Shown in pieces: positions 1-8,277 of a stretch of 64,000 nt of DNA. The position numbers and the translations under genes were made by a program. How positions within the stretch are numbered: position 1 is the first letter of the stretch; each line of letters opens with the position of its first letter. Location: assembly GCA_052400625.1 (NCBI GenBank), contig JBQTGH010000001.1; one strand, given 5' to 3'. The stretch is from Thermophagus sp052400625. GTDB taxonomy: Bacteria > Bacteroidota > Bacteroidia > Bacteroidales > Marinilabiliaceae. Below the pieces are notes generated by a model that saw nothing but the letters and a program-made list of their open reading frames with translations, was not told where the DNA came from and did no database searches.

Positions 1-285
1 ATACCCTGATCCCGTCCCGATTTCCAACACCTTATCCTCCGGGGTTATCTTAAGTAAAGAAGTCTGAACCGCAACCGTATAGGGTTGTGAAATGGTTTGT
101 CCTTCTCCTATGGGAAACGCCTGATCCTTGTATGCCATGTTAACAAATGAACTGTCCATAAACAGATGGCGCGGTACTTTACCTATGGCCTCCAACACTT
201 TTTTATCGGTGATCCCTTTTCTCTCAATATCATTTACAAGCCTTTGGCGCAAACCCTTATGTCGAAAAGAATCTTCTAAATTCAT
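1..285 (-). CDS. pcm: Protein-L-isoaspartate O-methyltransferase (partial, N-terminal 95 aa)
   Basis: This is the N-terminal part of a SAM-dependent carboxyl methyltransferase that repairs isoaspartyl residues in aged proteins. The gene runs off the left edge of the window. The minus strand reads from ATG at 285 (MNLEDSFRHKGLRQRLV...) through the family's PRHLFM segment and the AYKDQAFPIGEGQTISQP block. It ends in the SAM-binding motif LEIGTGSGY just at the boundary. No frameshift is seen. The family normally has about 210-220 residues, so more than half is missing only because of the window edge. The identification rests on motif recognition. Confidence 0.9.
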   Translation of the reverse strand, partial: MNLEDSFRHKGLRQRLVNDIERKGITDKKVLEAIGKVPRHLFMDSSFVNMAYKDQAFPIGEGQTISQPYTVAVQTSLLKITPEDKVLEIGTGSGY

Positions 286-551
286 ATTTAATATTGAGAA
301 TTCATTTTAAACATTTCTTGTCTAGTCTCAAATCAATACCTCAAAGAAACACATAAAATCATCAATTTAGAAATCATCAATATTTTTCTCTCCTATTTCT
401 ATTCAGTCCGAACCACAACATCAGCTCCGAAGTGCCTTTGACACAAATTTCCGAGCAGCCGCCTCCTTTTTTATTCAGGCATTTGAATCCCCGTGTTTTT
501 TAATCGGTTTGAATGTTTTTTTGACCGAGTTAGTCAACAACTATCTGGCTC

Positions 552-589
552 TAAAAAAAACGGGGTTGTCTGCTGTCAAACAACCCCGT
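552..589 (-). terminator. Rho-independent terminator after the T9SS amylase
   Basis: Perfect 10-bp arms ACGGGGTTGT (560-569) and ACAACCCCGT (580-589) are followed, reading on the minus strand, by a run of T. The hairpin sits about 25 bp past the amylase stop codon. The rest of the 286-612 gap is AT-rich and shows no other recognisable feature. Confidence 0.8.
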
Positions 590-612
590 CTCATCGGCAA
601 TTATCACTTCGT

Positions 613-3402
613 TTACTGCTTCACTATTTTTTGCCAATAGACTTTATCGGTAGCCTCTACCATCTTCAACAGGTATACTCCTTTATGCAGACCGGAAACA
701 TTTATCGTTTCTCTTCCCGAAACGTTTTCCAAAAAAACCATTCTTCCCGAATAGTCATATATGGCAATTTCTTTAATTCCCTGATCACTTTCTGTTTGGA
801 AGGTCAGTGTGTTGGAAACCGGATTAGGATAAACCCGTATCCTCTCCTCATCAATCATTACTTGGGGACCGGATGAAGTGATATTCCTGAACCCTTCAAG
901 TTTTGAAGAGGTGAAAAAAGCAAATTCTCCGGGATCTAGCGTAACTTCCATATTCTGATCCGACACATTAACACTATCACCCACAAAATGATTGTACCAC
1001 CATCCTGTTTTACTGAAAAGAGGTTTAACCCTCGTTGTTTCCAAGCCAAAGTTTCCAACTAACCGCACATCCGTATCAGAACCGTTTAGCCGAATATACT
1101 TTACCGGATCATTAACTTCCAACTCAAAATCTGCGGTAGAAAACACCTCATATTTTTTCTTCAGGTTAATGATATTCGCAAAAACCATCCAAAGCGTTTC
1201 CCGATAATAGTCCTCCAGGTATTCCCATTTGGGTGGTTTCTGACTCAGCCGTCCCCCATCATCAATACTTATGTCATATCCCATTTCACCAAACTGCCAG
1301 ATCATTTTGGGACCGGGTATCGACATCAAAAAGACCGCAGCCATGCCAAATCTGTCGGCAGCATTTTCAAGCTCCTTAACTTCATAACTACCGGATGAGT
1401 TGCCATAAGCTTGGGCTTTAAACATCAATCGTTCCTCATCATGACTTTCCATATACGCCACCACATTGGGGTTGCTCCATCCCCGTTGCTTGTATGATGC
1501 CCATGAAAAATCGGACTTCCCGTCTTCATGATAGCCCATAATGGCTTCCCCAAAAGAATAATTCATATTACCCCACAGCAGAATGCCATGATCGGCCAGG
1601 ACCTTCTCTTCCGAATTTTCAGAAAGATGTTCGAAAATAACATAGGCATCCGGATTCTTTTCCCATATCTTATCGGCCATTCGCTTCAAAATATTGATCC
1701 TTGAAGCATCAAAATCACTGGCCCACGATGAAGGACCATACGGGGTATTGGTAAAACCTTTGGTAAAATCGAAACGAAATCCGTCAACCCGCAGTTCTGT
1801 CATCCAGAACGATGTAATGCTATCAACCAATTCCTGAGTATAAGGACTTTCATGATTAAAATCATAACCCCACTGTGCATCTGCATTCTGCATATTATGC
1901 TCCCGATTATACCAAGGGTTATTCTCGGCCGGCTTACCCCCTTCCAGATACATTTGAGCCAATGGCGACTGACCATAGCTATGGTTCAAAACCAAATCCA
2001 TAATCACCGCTATTCCACGCGCATGACATTCATCCACAAATTCCTTGAAGTCATTAAAGGTTCCGTAGGCTTTATCTGTGGCGAAATAGAAGGATGGATT
2101 ATAACCCCAGCTGTCGTTACCTTCGAACTCATTGAACGGCATCAGCTCTATGGCGTTGATCCCCAGCCGCTGCAGGTAATCGAGTGTATCGGTAACAGTT
2201 TTAATGTCCTGGTTTTCGGTAAAATCACGAATAAGCAATTCATAAACAATCAGATCTTCCGCATCAGGAGCTGTAAAATCCGCTGTTTGCCATTCGTAGT
2301 CCTCCGGAGTGGTAGTAAAAACGGAAACGATTCCGTCGGCACCATCCCCTTCGGGATAGGATTTTAAGTTAGGATAAATCCGTTCGGGAATATACTTATC
2401 ATTCCACGGATCCAGCACTTTATTGGCATAAGGATCGGCCACTTTAACCTCTCCATCGATATAATACTGATAAGCATATTCTTCTCCGGGTTCCAGGCCC
2501 GTAAGAGTCAGCCAGAACATCTCACCGTCTTTTTTCATTTGTGCTTCCGGACGGGGTTCCCAATCATTAAAGTCGCCCAGCACGTAAACATACGATTTGT
2601 AAGGAGCCTGCAAAACCAAAGTAACACTATTATCATCCAAAATGTTGACACCCTTTCTCAAGCCGGTGGGCATCGCTTCTTCCACTACCGGTTCCCGTAT
2701 ATAGAAGTCAACAGTATCGGCATCCGTTTCACCGTCATCCCCGGTAGCAACAAGAATAAGCTGATGACTCCCTTCATTGGGCGCACTAAAGGAATAACTC
2801 AACTCTGACGAGGTTATGGAAGTCACGGTTGTTCCATTAAAAAGCAGTTCCAGGGAAACAGCCTCTTGGCCCTGCCCCTCTACCTCAACCGTCTGGCCGG
2901 GTTCAAAGAGTGCCCCATCCACAGGTTGAGTCAATACAGCAGTTAGCTCAGGCTCGTAAACATTCACAAAAATATCTTTGCTTCCGGTATCTTTCCCTTC
3001 CAGATAAGAACCGTTTACTAGTTCTCCACTGCGAAATACAAAGGCCAATTTCAGAACTGTTTCACCATCCGGGACTTCATAGTAAGTGCGAATATCCGGA
3101 GAAATGGTCAGCTGATAGGTGTTGGCATCGACCCGCTCTAATTTTGTCTTGGCCTCATTCTCCCCCCACTCGGAAATAGTATGTTTCCAATCGGAAGAAC
3201 TCGTACTTTCATTGGTTATTACCCCGGTATGTGCGTACACATCACCACTGTAATCTTTCAACCCTCCCGTTCCCTCATCGGCATGGAAGGTGACAATGAC
3301 CTGGTCGGTTTCGGTTGGCAGGGCAGGTTCTGTAGTCACTACCTGGCTGTAACCTGAAAAAGACAGGATTAATATAAATATTGAAGTAAAAAATTGTCTC
3401 AT
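613..3402 (-). CDS. Secreted GH13 alpha-amylase with T9SS C-terminal sorting domain
   Basis: This is an extracellular or surface alpha-glucan hydrolase of about 929 residues. ATG 3402 is chosen because it places a signal peptide (MRQFFTSIFILILSFSGYSQ) at the N terminus; ATG 3408 and 3477 are in-frame alternatives. After the signal come Ig-like/E-set segments, including a glycogen-branching-type module (YVYVLGDFNDWEP). The catalytic barrel starts near residue 380 (DLIVYELLIRDF). The catalytic residues are the nucleophile Asp near 545 in DGFRFDFTKGF, Glu near 590 in VIFEHLSE, and Asp near 654 in ESHDEE. The last 75 residues form a Por secretion-system tail (VYPNPVSNTLTF...YLLKMV...KIVKQ), which implies T9SS export. 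It is the last gene behind susCDEF on the same strand, so it is likely the surface amylase of the locus, in the role that SusG plays elsewhere. Its exact specificity is not readable. Confidence 0.9.
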   Translation of the reverse strand: MRQFFTSIFILILSFSGYSQVVTTEPALPTETDQVIVTFHADEGTGGLKDYSGDVYAHTGVITNESTSSSDWKHTISEWGENEAKTKLERVDANTYQLTISPDIRTYYEVPDGETVLKLAFVFRSGELVNGSYLEGKDTGSKDIFVNVYEPELTAVLTQPVDGALFEPGQTVEVEGQGQEAVSLELLFNGTTVTSITSSELSYSFSAPNEGSHQLILVATGDDGETDADTVDFYIREPVVEEAMPTGLRKGVNILDDNSVTLVLQAPYKSYVYVLGDFNDWEPRPEAQMKKDGEMFWLTLTGLEPGEEYAYQYYIDGEVKVADPYANKVLDPWNDKYIPERIYPNLKSYPEGDGADGIVSVFTTTPEDYEWQTADFTAPDAEDLIVYELLIRDFTENQDIKTVTDTLDYLQRLGINAIELMPFNEFEGNDSWGYNPSFYFATDKAYGTFNDFKEFVDECHARGIAVIMDLVLNHSYGQSPLAQMYLEGGKPAENNPWYNREHNMQNADAQWGYDFNHESPYTQELVDSITSFWMTELRVDGFRFDFTKGFTNTPYGPSSWASDFDASRINILKRMADKIWEKNPDAYVIFEHLSENSEEKVLADHGILLWGNMNYSFGEAIMGYHEDGKSDFSWASYKQRGWSNPNVVAYMESHDEERLMFKAQAYGNSSGSYEVKELENAADRFGMAAVFLMSIPGPKMIWQFGEMGYDISIDDGGRLSQKPPKWEYLEDYYRETLWMVFANIINLKKKYEVFSTADFELEVNDPVKYIRLNGSDTDVRLVGNFGLETTRVKPLFSKTGWWYNHFVGDSVNVSDQNMEVTLDPGEFAFFTSSKLEGFRNITSSGPQVMIDEERIRVYPNPVSNTLTFQTESDQGIKEIAIYDYSGRMVFLENVSGRETINVSGLHKGVYLLKMVEATDKVYWQKIVKQ

Positions 3403-3410
3403 CAGCATAA

Positions 3411-3490
3411 AATTTATATAAGTTATAGATCTGATGGAACTCGTATGACTCAGATATTGTTCAGTTCCTTTTGTCATGCCCGTTTCTTCG
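3411..3490 (-). repeat. Dispersed GCATGAC-type repeat, variant copy upstream of the amylase
   Basis: Read on the minus strand this copy has GAAACGGGCATGAC, then GTCATACGAGTTCCATCAGATC and a TTATATAAATTTTATG tail that leads directly into the amylase start. It is shorter inside than the 52-54 bp core copies near 22.9, 37.6 and 39.0 kb. Its outer segment matches the copies at 37519 and 43962. Confidence 0.55.
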
Positions 3491-3569
3491 AAGAAATTTT
3501 TATCGAAAATAAAAGCCCAAACAACAACTTATCTCATTAACAACCATTTTAAAAACTTTATTAATAGCA

Positions 3570-3613
3570 CTTTCGCAACTCAGTTGTTGAATTCAACACC
3601 CGAGCTGCGAAAG
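3570..3613. other. Imperfect inverted repeat between susF-like gene and amylase
   Basis: CTTTCGCAACTC pairs with GAGCTGCGAAAG at 11 of 12 positions, and the loop contains a second palindrome, GTTGAATTCAAC. There is no strong T-run, so a processing or attenuation hairpin inside a susCDEF-amylase transcript is more likely than a full terminator. That role is inferred. Confidence 0.4.
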
Positions 3614-3684
3614 ACACACTTCTACATTCTAAATGCAATATACCAGTTAAAACAACATTGCCTTTTCAAAGAACAATTCAAAAA

Positions 3685-5502
3685 TTAATTTTTGGTCAAT
3701 GTTGCAGTATTATTCCACGGATCTAACGTGATGGTATAATTCCCGGCTTCTTCAATTGCCATATTTGCCCCACCGGGGGTGAGCGCATTTATATCGCCAC
3801 CTAAATCATAATCCCATGCATCATCGGCTCTGAATTTAAATTCTCCTACCACCATATCCAGTGTTGCGGTAAATACCTGATTCGTCTCATCCCAGGTCAT
3901 ATCGGTATCGGTACTCCATTCTCCCGGAGTAGCTGATCCAATAACCCCCCAACGATGTGCGCTGTATTTATACTCATTGGGCGTACTCAAATCCAGCGTT
4001 ACCGCATAATCAGCTTCAAAATCAACGGGGATATTTTCTCCTCCGGCACTTAATGTTCCATCGGCAGCATCACTTCCATAGTTGTAATCCCAGGAACCAT
4101 TGGCACGGAATTTAAACTCCCCAACGGTAAAGTGGAAAGCACCCTTCAACACTTTAAGCGAACTATCGTAAGTTAAAAGCGTTTCAACATCCCATCCATT
4201 AGGAGTAGCATTACCGACCACACCCCATTGCATGGCAATCAAAGAATAGGTCATATCACTCAGATTGGCCTGAATCCTATAATATCCATCGGCAGGAACC
4301 GGAATATTGTTACCCGGATTGGTTAACCCACCGGAGCCGTCATCGCCAAAGGTGTGGGCATCATCCCATGAATGATCCGTGGTCAGTTTAATTTCACCAG
4401 CTGTAAGGTATACATAACCCTCTGCCAATCCATTGCTCTCGGCTGTTGAAATTATAAATTCCGCATTATCACTATTGTCCCATTCATTATAGTTGCCAAC
4501 AATCCAGAACTTTGTTATATCGGCCAATGTGGTAAATGAAATGTTTTCACCGTAGGCTGTGCCATATTCATTGGTAGCAAAAGCACGAACATAATAGGTG
4601 GTGTTCATTTCCAGTTCGGTCAATTCTTCCACAATTACACCAACGCCATCTCCACTGTTAAGAACATTGTCTTCAAGAGTCGGGTTTTCTGAGGTACCCC
4701 ATACAAACCCGCGAGCGGTTACCGTTCCCCCTCCATCATAGGTTACTTCACCGTTTATGATGGCGGATGTTTTTGTAACATTGTCAATGGAAGAGGTGAC
4801 TACAACCGGAGCATCTACGGGCGTTTTGAACGTTACCTGCAAACCATAACCGGTTCCGGCACTGTTGGTAGCATAAGCACGAACATAATAGATGGTGTTT
4901 CCTTTTAATCCCGTCAGGGTACTAACAAATTCACCCAACCCTTCACCATCATCTGTCTTTTGATCTTCTATAGTAGGATTTTCTTCCGTGCTAAAACAAA
5001 CACCACGTGCCGTAACCTCTGCACCTCCAGCAACAGTTACTTCTCCTCCACTTTTGGCAGAATTACCTGTTATATCACTTACTATTTCCATGGTCGTAAC
5101 GGTTGGCACAACAGGAAGGGTCGTAAAACTCATTTGTTCCCCATAAACGACCCCGTTAGGTCCAATACCATAAGCACGCGCATAATAAGGGGTGGCATAA
5201 TCCAACCCTCTCAATGTTACGTTAAATGCGGCTTTGTCTGTATCTCCGGTGTATTCCACCTTATTGTCATCTACAGTTGGATTTTCAGTTGTACTGTAAC
5301 ATACTCCCCGTTCGGTAAAACCGGTTCCTTCGGTAAGAACAAAACCTTCTATTACAGCACTATCAGAGCTTATGCCCATCGATTGGGTAGTCTCTATTGC
5401 CGGATCTAACCGCACTTCCGACATATCTTCCGTACAGGAAGACCCAATTATCGTCATCAGAAGGACAACAAATAAACTCCCGTATATATTTTTTCGTTTC
5501 AT
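3685..5502 (-). CDS. SusF/SusE-type surface starch-binding lipoprotein with FN3-like repeats
   Basis: This 605-residue lipoprotein has the signal MKRKNIYGSLFVVLLMTIIGSSC. Three tandem Bacteroidota FN3-like modules follow between about residues 35 and 330, each carrying a GVCYSTxxNPT/GFVWGTSENPT strip and a YYARAY/YYVRAF strip. The C-terminal half has three SusF_SusE_C-type starch-binding modules beginning FWIVGNYNEWD, WGVVGNATPNGWD and WGVIGSATPGEWS, with the EFKFRA(N/D)xxWDY signature in the last two. It presumably sits on the cell surface, binds alpha-glucan and feeds SusCD. It is the fourth gene of the sus operon, 91 bp after susE. The FN3 insertion makes it longer than the classical SusF (about 485 aa). 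Binding specificity is inferred from family and context. Confidence 0.85.
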   Translation of the reverse strand: MKRKNIYGSLFVVLLMTIIGSSCTEDMSEVRLDPAIETTQSMGISSDSAVIEGFVLTEGTGFTERGVCYSTTENPTVDDNKVEYTGDTDKAAFNVTLRGLDYATPYYARAYGIGPNGVVYGEQMSFTTLPVVPTVTTMEIVSDITGNSAKSGGEVTVAGGAEVTARGVCFSTEENPTIEDQKTDDGEGLGEFVSTLTGLKGNTIYYVRAYATNSAGTGYGLQVTFKTPVDAPVVVTSSIDNVTKTSAIINGEVTYDGGGTVTARGFVWGTSENPTLEDNVLNSGDGVGVIVEELTELEMNTTYYVRAFATNEYGTAYGENISFTTLADITKFWIVGNYNEWDNSDNAEFIISTAESNGLAEGYVYLTAGEIKLTTDHSWDDAHTFGDDGSGGLTNPGNNIPVPADGYYRIQANLSDMTYSLIAMQWGVVGNATPNGWDVETLLTYDSSLKVLKGAFHFTVGEFKFRANGSWDYNYGSDAADGTLSAGGENIPVDFEADYAVTLDLSTPNEYKYSAHRWGVIGSATPGEWSTDTDMTWDETNQVFTATLDMVVGEFKFRADDAWDYDLGGDINALTPGGANMAIEEAGNYTITLDPWNNTATLTKN

Positions 5503-5593
5503 AACTTACGATTTTTCAAGTTTTGAAGACAAGCCGGTAAAACCTTATTTCACTTAAATAAAGGAAACTACCGGCTCATCCCTCTGTAATTAT

Positions 5594-6613
5594 TTAATCG
5601 TTTTCAATCAGTTCAAAAGTTCCGGTGGCATCTCCCGTCAGGGTAAGAATAATGGTATAGTTTCCTGCGCTAACGGCAATATTATCCCCATCTTTTACCA
5701 AATTATCTTCCGTACCTCCAAGATTCCAGCCCCAATCATCATTCAAACGGAATTTAATCTCACCATCCGACAGATCAGTTGTAATAACCCAGGTTCCGGT
5801 TTCAGCATCATAATCCATCTTCAAATCGGGTGCATCCCAGCCGTTGGGTGTAGCAGATCCTACTACTCCAATCATATTGGGTACTGCTTCGAAAGTAAGA
5901 TTATTAATATCTACATAAAACTTATACCAACCACTTTTTTCAATCTGGATTCCGTCACCGTCAACAACCAATGTTCCTCCGCTTCCTCCATATTCCGTTT
6001 CGGCATCGGGATCATAAAGTGTGAATGGCATAGACTCATCTAATTTCACCAAGCCATAATAGTTTCCGTCTCCTAAGGATGATTCTATTTTTTGATCCAT
6101 TCCGGAATTGAGTAAATTAAGCCGTGGCAAGCCGTACAAACTAACATCAGCACTCTGAATTTCAGAAATATACTCAAACGGATTGGTACCCGTACCGGGT
6201 GCTCCGGTACCACCATCTACAACAAGAACTGCACGTAAGCGGAATTCAACGGTAGATGTTTCATCTGCCGGAAACTTCTTCAGCAAAATGGTATTCAATT
6301 CACTTACCTTGATTTTTATAGATTCAGCTTGAACACCCGAATAAATCTGAACCGCATCTTCAAAATTTGTTCCCGGCATTGCTGCCTCAAGAATATATCG
6401 TGCTGAAGATTGGAATCCCGCATCGACAGGCGTTCCGACAAATTCCAGCGTATCGTTTCCGATACCACGCCTAAGGGTTAAATCAGGAATTGTTTGAATG
6501 GTCGGAGCATTTGGGGTTTCCAGCATATAAACCTTTTCTCTATCATCTTCACAAGAAAAAAGGCCTGCCGTTATCCCAATAAAAGCCAGAAATATGAATA
6601 TATTATTTTTCAT
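5594..6613 (-). CDS. susE: SusE-like starch-binding outer-membrane lipoprotein
   Basis: This 339-residue lipoprotein begins MKNNIFIFLAFIGITAGLFSCEDD (lipobox LFSC). The N-terminal domain (about 30-160) is SusE-like (APTIQTIPDLTL...RYILEAAMPG). It is followed by carbohydrate-binding SusF_SusE_C-type domains, the last with GVVGSATPNGWDAPDLKMD and EIKFRLNDDWGWNLGG. Such proteins bind starch at the cell surface and are not enzymatic. The gene lies 21 bp after susD and 91 bp before the longer susF-like gene, inside the operon. The symbol is given by position and domain order; sequence conservation in this family is low. Confidence 0.8.
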   Translation of the reverse strand: MKNNIFIFLAFIGITAGLFSCEDDREKVYMLETPNAPTIQTIPDLTLRRGIGNDTLEFVGTPVDAGFQSSARYILEAAMPGTNFEDAVQIYSGVQAESIKIKVSELNTILLKKFPADETSTVEFRLRAVLVVDGGTGAPGTGTNPFEYISEIQSADVSLYGLPRLNLLNSGMDQKIESSLGDGNYYGLVKLDESMPFTLYDPDAETEYGGSGGTLVVDGDGIQIEKSGWYKFYVDINNLTFEAVPNMIGVVGSATPNGWDAPDLKMDYDAETGTWVITTDLSDGEIKFRLNDDWGWNLGGTEDNLVKDGDNIAVSAGNYTIILTLTGDATGTFELIEND

Positions 6614-6634
6614 TGCTTGATCAATTTTAGTGAA

Positions 6635-8251
6635 TTAATATCCGGTGTTTTGCTCTATATTTGGATTAGCAGATACTTCATCGCCCGGAATCGGGAAAAT
6701 ATTCAGGTGATCAGAAGTTGATGTACCTTCAAAGGTCCCTCCTTTCCACTGCCAGTGATAAGTCCCGTCGGTGAATTGTCCGAAACGAACCAGGTCGGTA
6801 CGACGCTGAGCTTCATAATAAAATTCCCGGGCTCTTTCATCCAAAATGAAGGCTTCGTCCAAATCGTCGGCAGTAATATCTCCACTGTTGTCTCCATAAG
6901 CTCTGCGACGAATAACATTTATATCATCCACCGATTCCGTAATATTACCCAAACGGAAATTAGCCTCGGCTCTCATCAGGTAAGCATCTGCCAACCTGAA
7001 TATTGGAAAATCAGTACAGGCATAAGCTGGATGATAATTTTCCGGCTGTGAACCATCAATATTCAGAGCAGTGAATTTATAGACACCGATACCATAGTCA
7101 CCACTGGCTGAAGGACTGGGTATATCCACTGATTTTTTAATCTTAAGATAAACCCTCTTATCTTTCACTTCATCAAAGGTGGAAACATCCGAAGGAATGG
7201 GATTATCGCCGTAGGTAGCCAATGTGTCCACCATAATATTCATAAAATCTTTCCTTGCCCTGTTTCCGTTCCAGTTGGTATTTTCAGTCAACCCATGATA
7301 TACTTCAGCAGGAAGGTAATCAGCATCACTGCTCGACTCGATAATAAAGGTTGTGCCTACGTATCCCTGAGTATGAACACCATCCTGTTCCCAGGCAAAA
7401 ATCATTTCCGGATTGTCGGGATAATGATTATTCCCGCTAAAATTTTGCCGGTAATCATCTGCCAGGGCATAAGCACCACTCTCTAATACTTTATTAGTAT
7501 AGATGATACAACTATCCCATTTGGCGGTTCCTGTATAAACTTCGGCATTCAGGTATAAACGTGCCAGCAACATCCAGGCAGCACCTTTATCAGCCTGAGG
7601 ATAAGATGACCCCGGTTCGCCCAAATCATCCTCAATATCCTTGAGTTCAGTCACAATGTAATTAAAGAGATCGGCACGCTTAATCTGTTTGGGATAAAAT
7701 TTACCTACGCCATCCTTTTCTGTGGTGAAGGGTGGATTCCCGAAAAAATCCATTTGCCAAAAATAGGCCAATGCCCTTAAGAAACGAGCCTCGGCAACAT
7801 AATTCATTATTTCAGGATCGTCACTTCCCTGATTCAACTGAATGAAATCATTGGCGTAAGTGATGCTCAATCCAAGACGTTGATACAACGCGGTTAAAAA
7901 GGGATTACTGGGACTCCAGGTCTGAGTATTCAAATCAGAGATGCCAATATCGGTCCAGCCACATATAGCCTCATCAGTGGTAATCTCCTGTAAATTCCAT
8001 AATGCCCGCATGGTGGTAAAAAAGTTCTCATCGGATGCAGCAATATCCGCACCTCCATTTTCTCCCTGACCCGCAATAACAAAGCTGGCATATATCTTCC
8101 CTAACACCTGTTTCGTGTATTGGGGATCGTCTCCAATATTCCCGGAAAGGATCGTATTTGGATCTTTGGGAGTCACATCCAGATCATCTACACAGGATGA
8201 AAACATCCATGTGAAAATCAAAACTCCTATTATTATTAATATCTTATTCAT
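6635..8251 (-). CDS. susD: SusD-family starch-binding lipoprotein
   Basis: This 538-residue RagB/SusD-type surface lipoprotein has the signal peptide MNKILIIIGVLIFTWMFSSC. Typical SusD features are the N-terminal LNNNDLDVTPKDPNTIL-like stretch, the helical TPR segment YVAEARFLRALAYFWQMDFFGNPPF, the late FPIFRLADAYLMRAEANFRLG motif and the C-terminal FPIPGDEVSANPNIEQN signature. It forms the hinged lid on SusC and delivers maltooligosaccharides. It is 26 bp after susC and 21 bp before susE. Substrate assignment to alpha-glucan comes from the neighbours (GH13, GH65, SusE/F). The family call itself is certain. Confidence 0.95.
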   Translation of the reverse strand: MNKILIIIGVLIFTWMFSSCVDDLDVTPKDPNTILSGNIGDDPQYTKQVLGKIYASFVIAGQGENGGADIAASDENFFTTMRALWNLQEITTDEAICGWTDIGISDLNTQTWSPSNPFLTALYQRLGLSITYANDFIQLNQGSDDPEIMNYVAEARFLRALAYFWQMDFFGNPPFTTEKDGVGKFYPKQIKRADLFNYIVTELKDIEDDLGEPGSSYPQADKGAAWMLLARLYLNAEVYTGTAKWDSCIIYTNKVLESGAYALADDYRQNFSGNNHYPDNPEMIFAWEQDGVHTQGYVGTTFIIESSSDADYLPAEVYHGLTENTNWNGNRARKDFMNIMVDTLATYGDNPIPSDVSTFDEVKDKRVYLKIKKSVDIPSPSASGDYGIGVYKFTALNIDGSQPENYHPAYACTDFPIFRLADAYLMRAEANFRLGNITESVDDINVIRRRAYGDNSGDITADDLDEAFILDERAREFYYEAQRRTDLVRFGQFTDGTYHWQWKGGTFEGTSTSDHLNIFPIPGDEVSANPNIEQNTGY

Positions 8252-8277
8252 CGTTGTTGCTTTTTTAAAATCTGAAG

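Noticed and set aside
3476..3688. A 70-codon plus-strand frame between the amylase and susF-like genes
   Set aside because: It overlaps the dispersed repeat and an inverted repeat and contains no conserved pattern.
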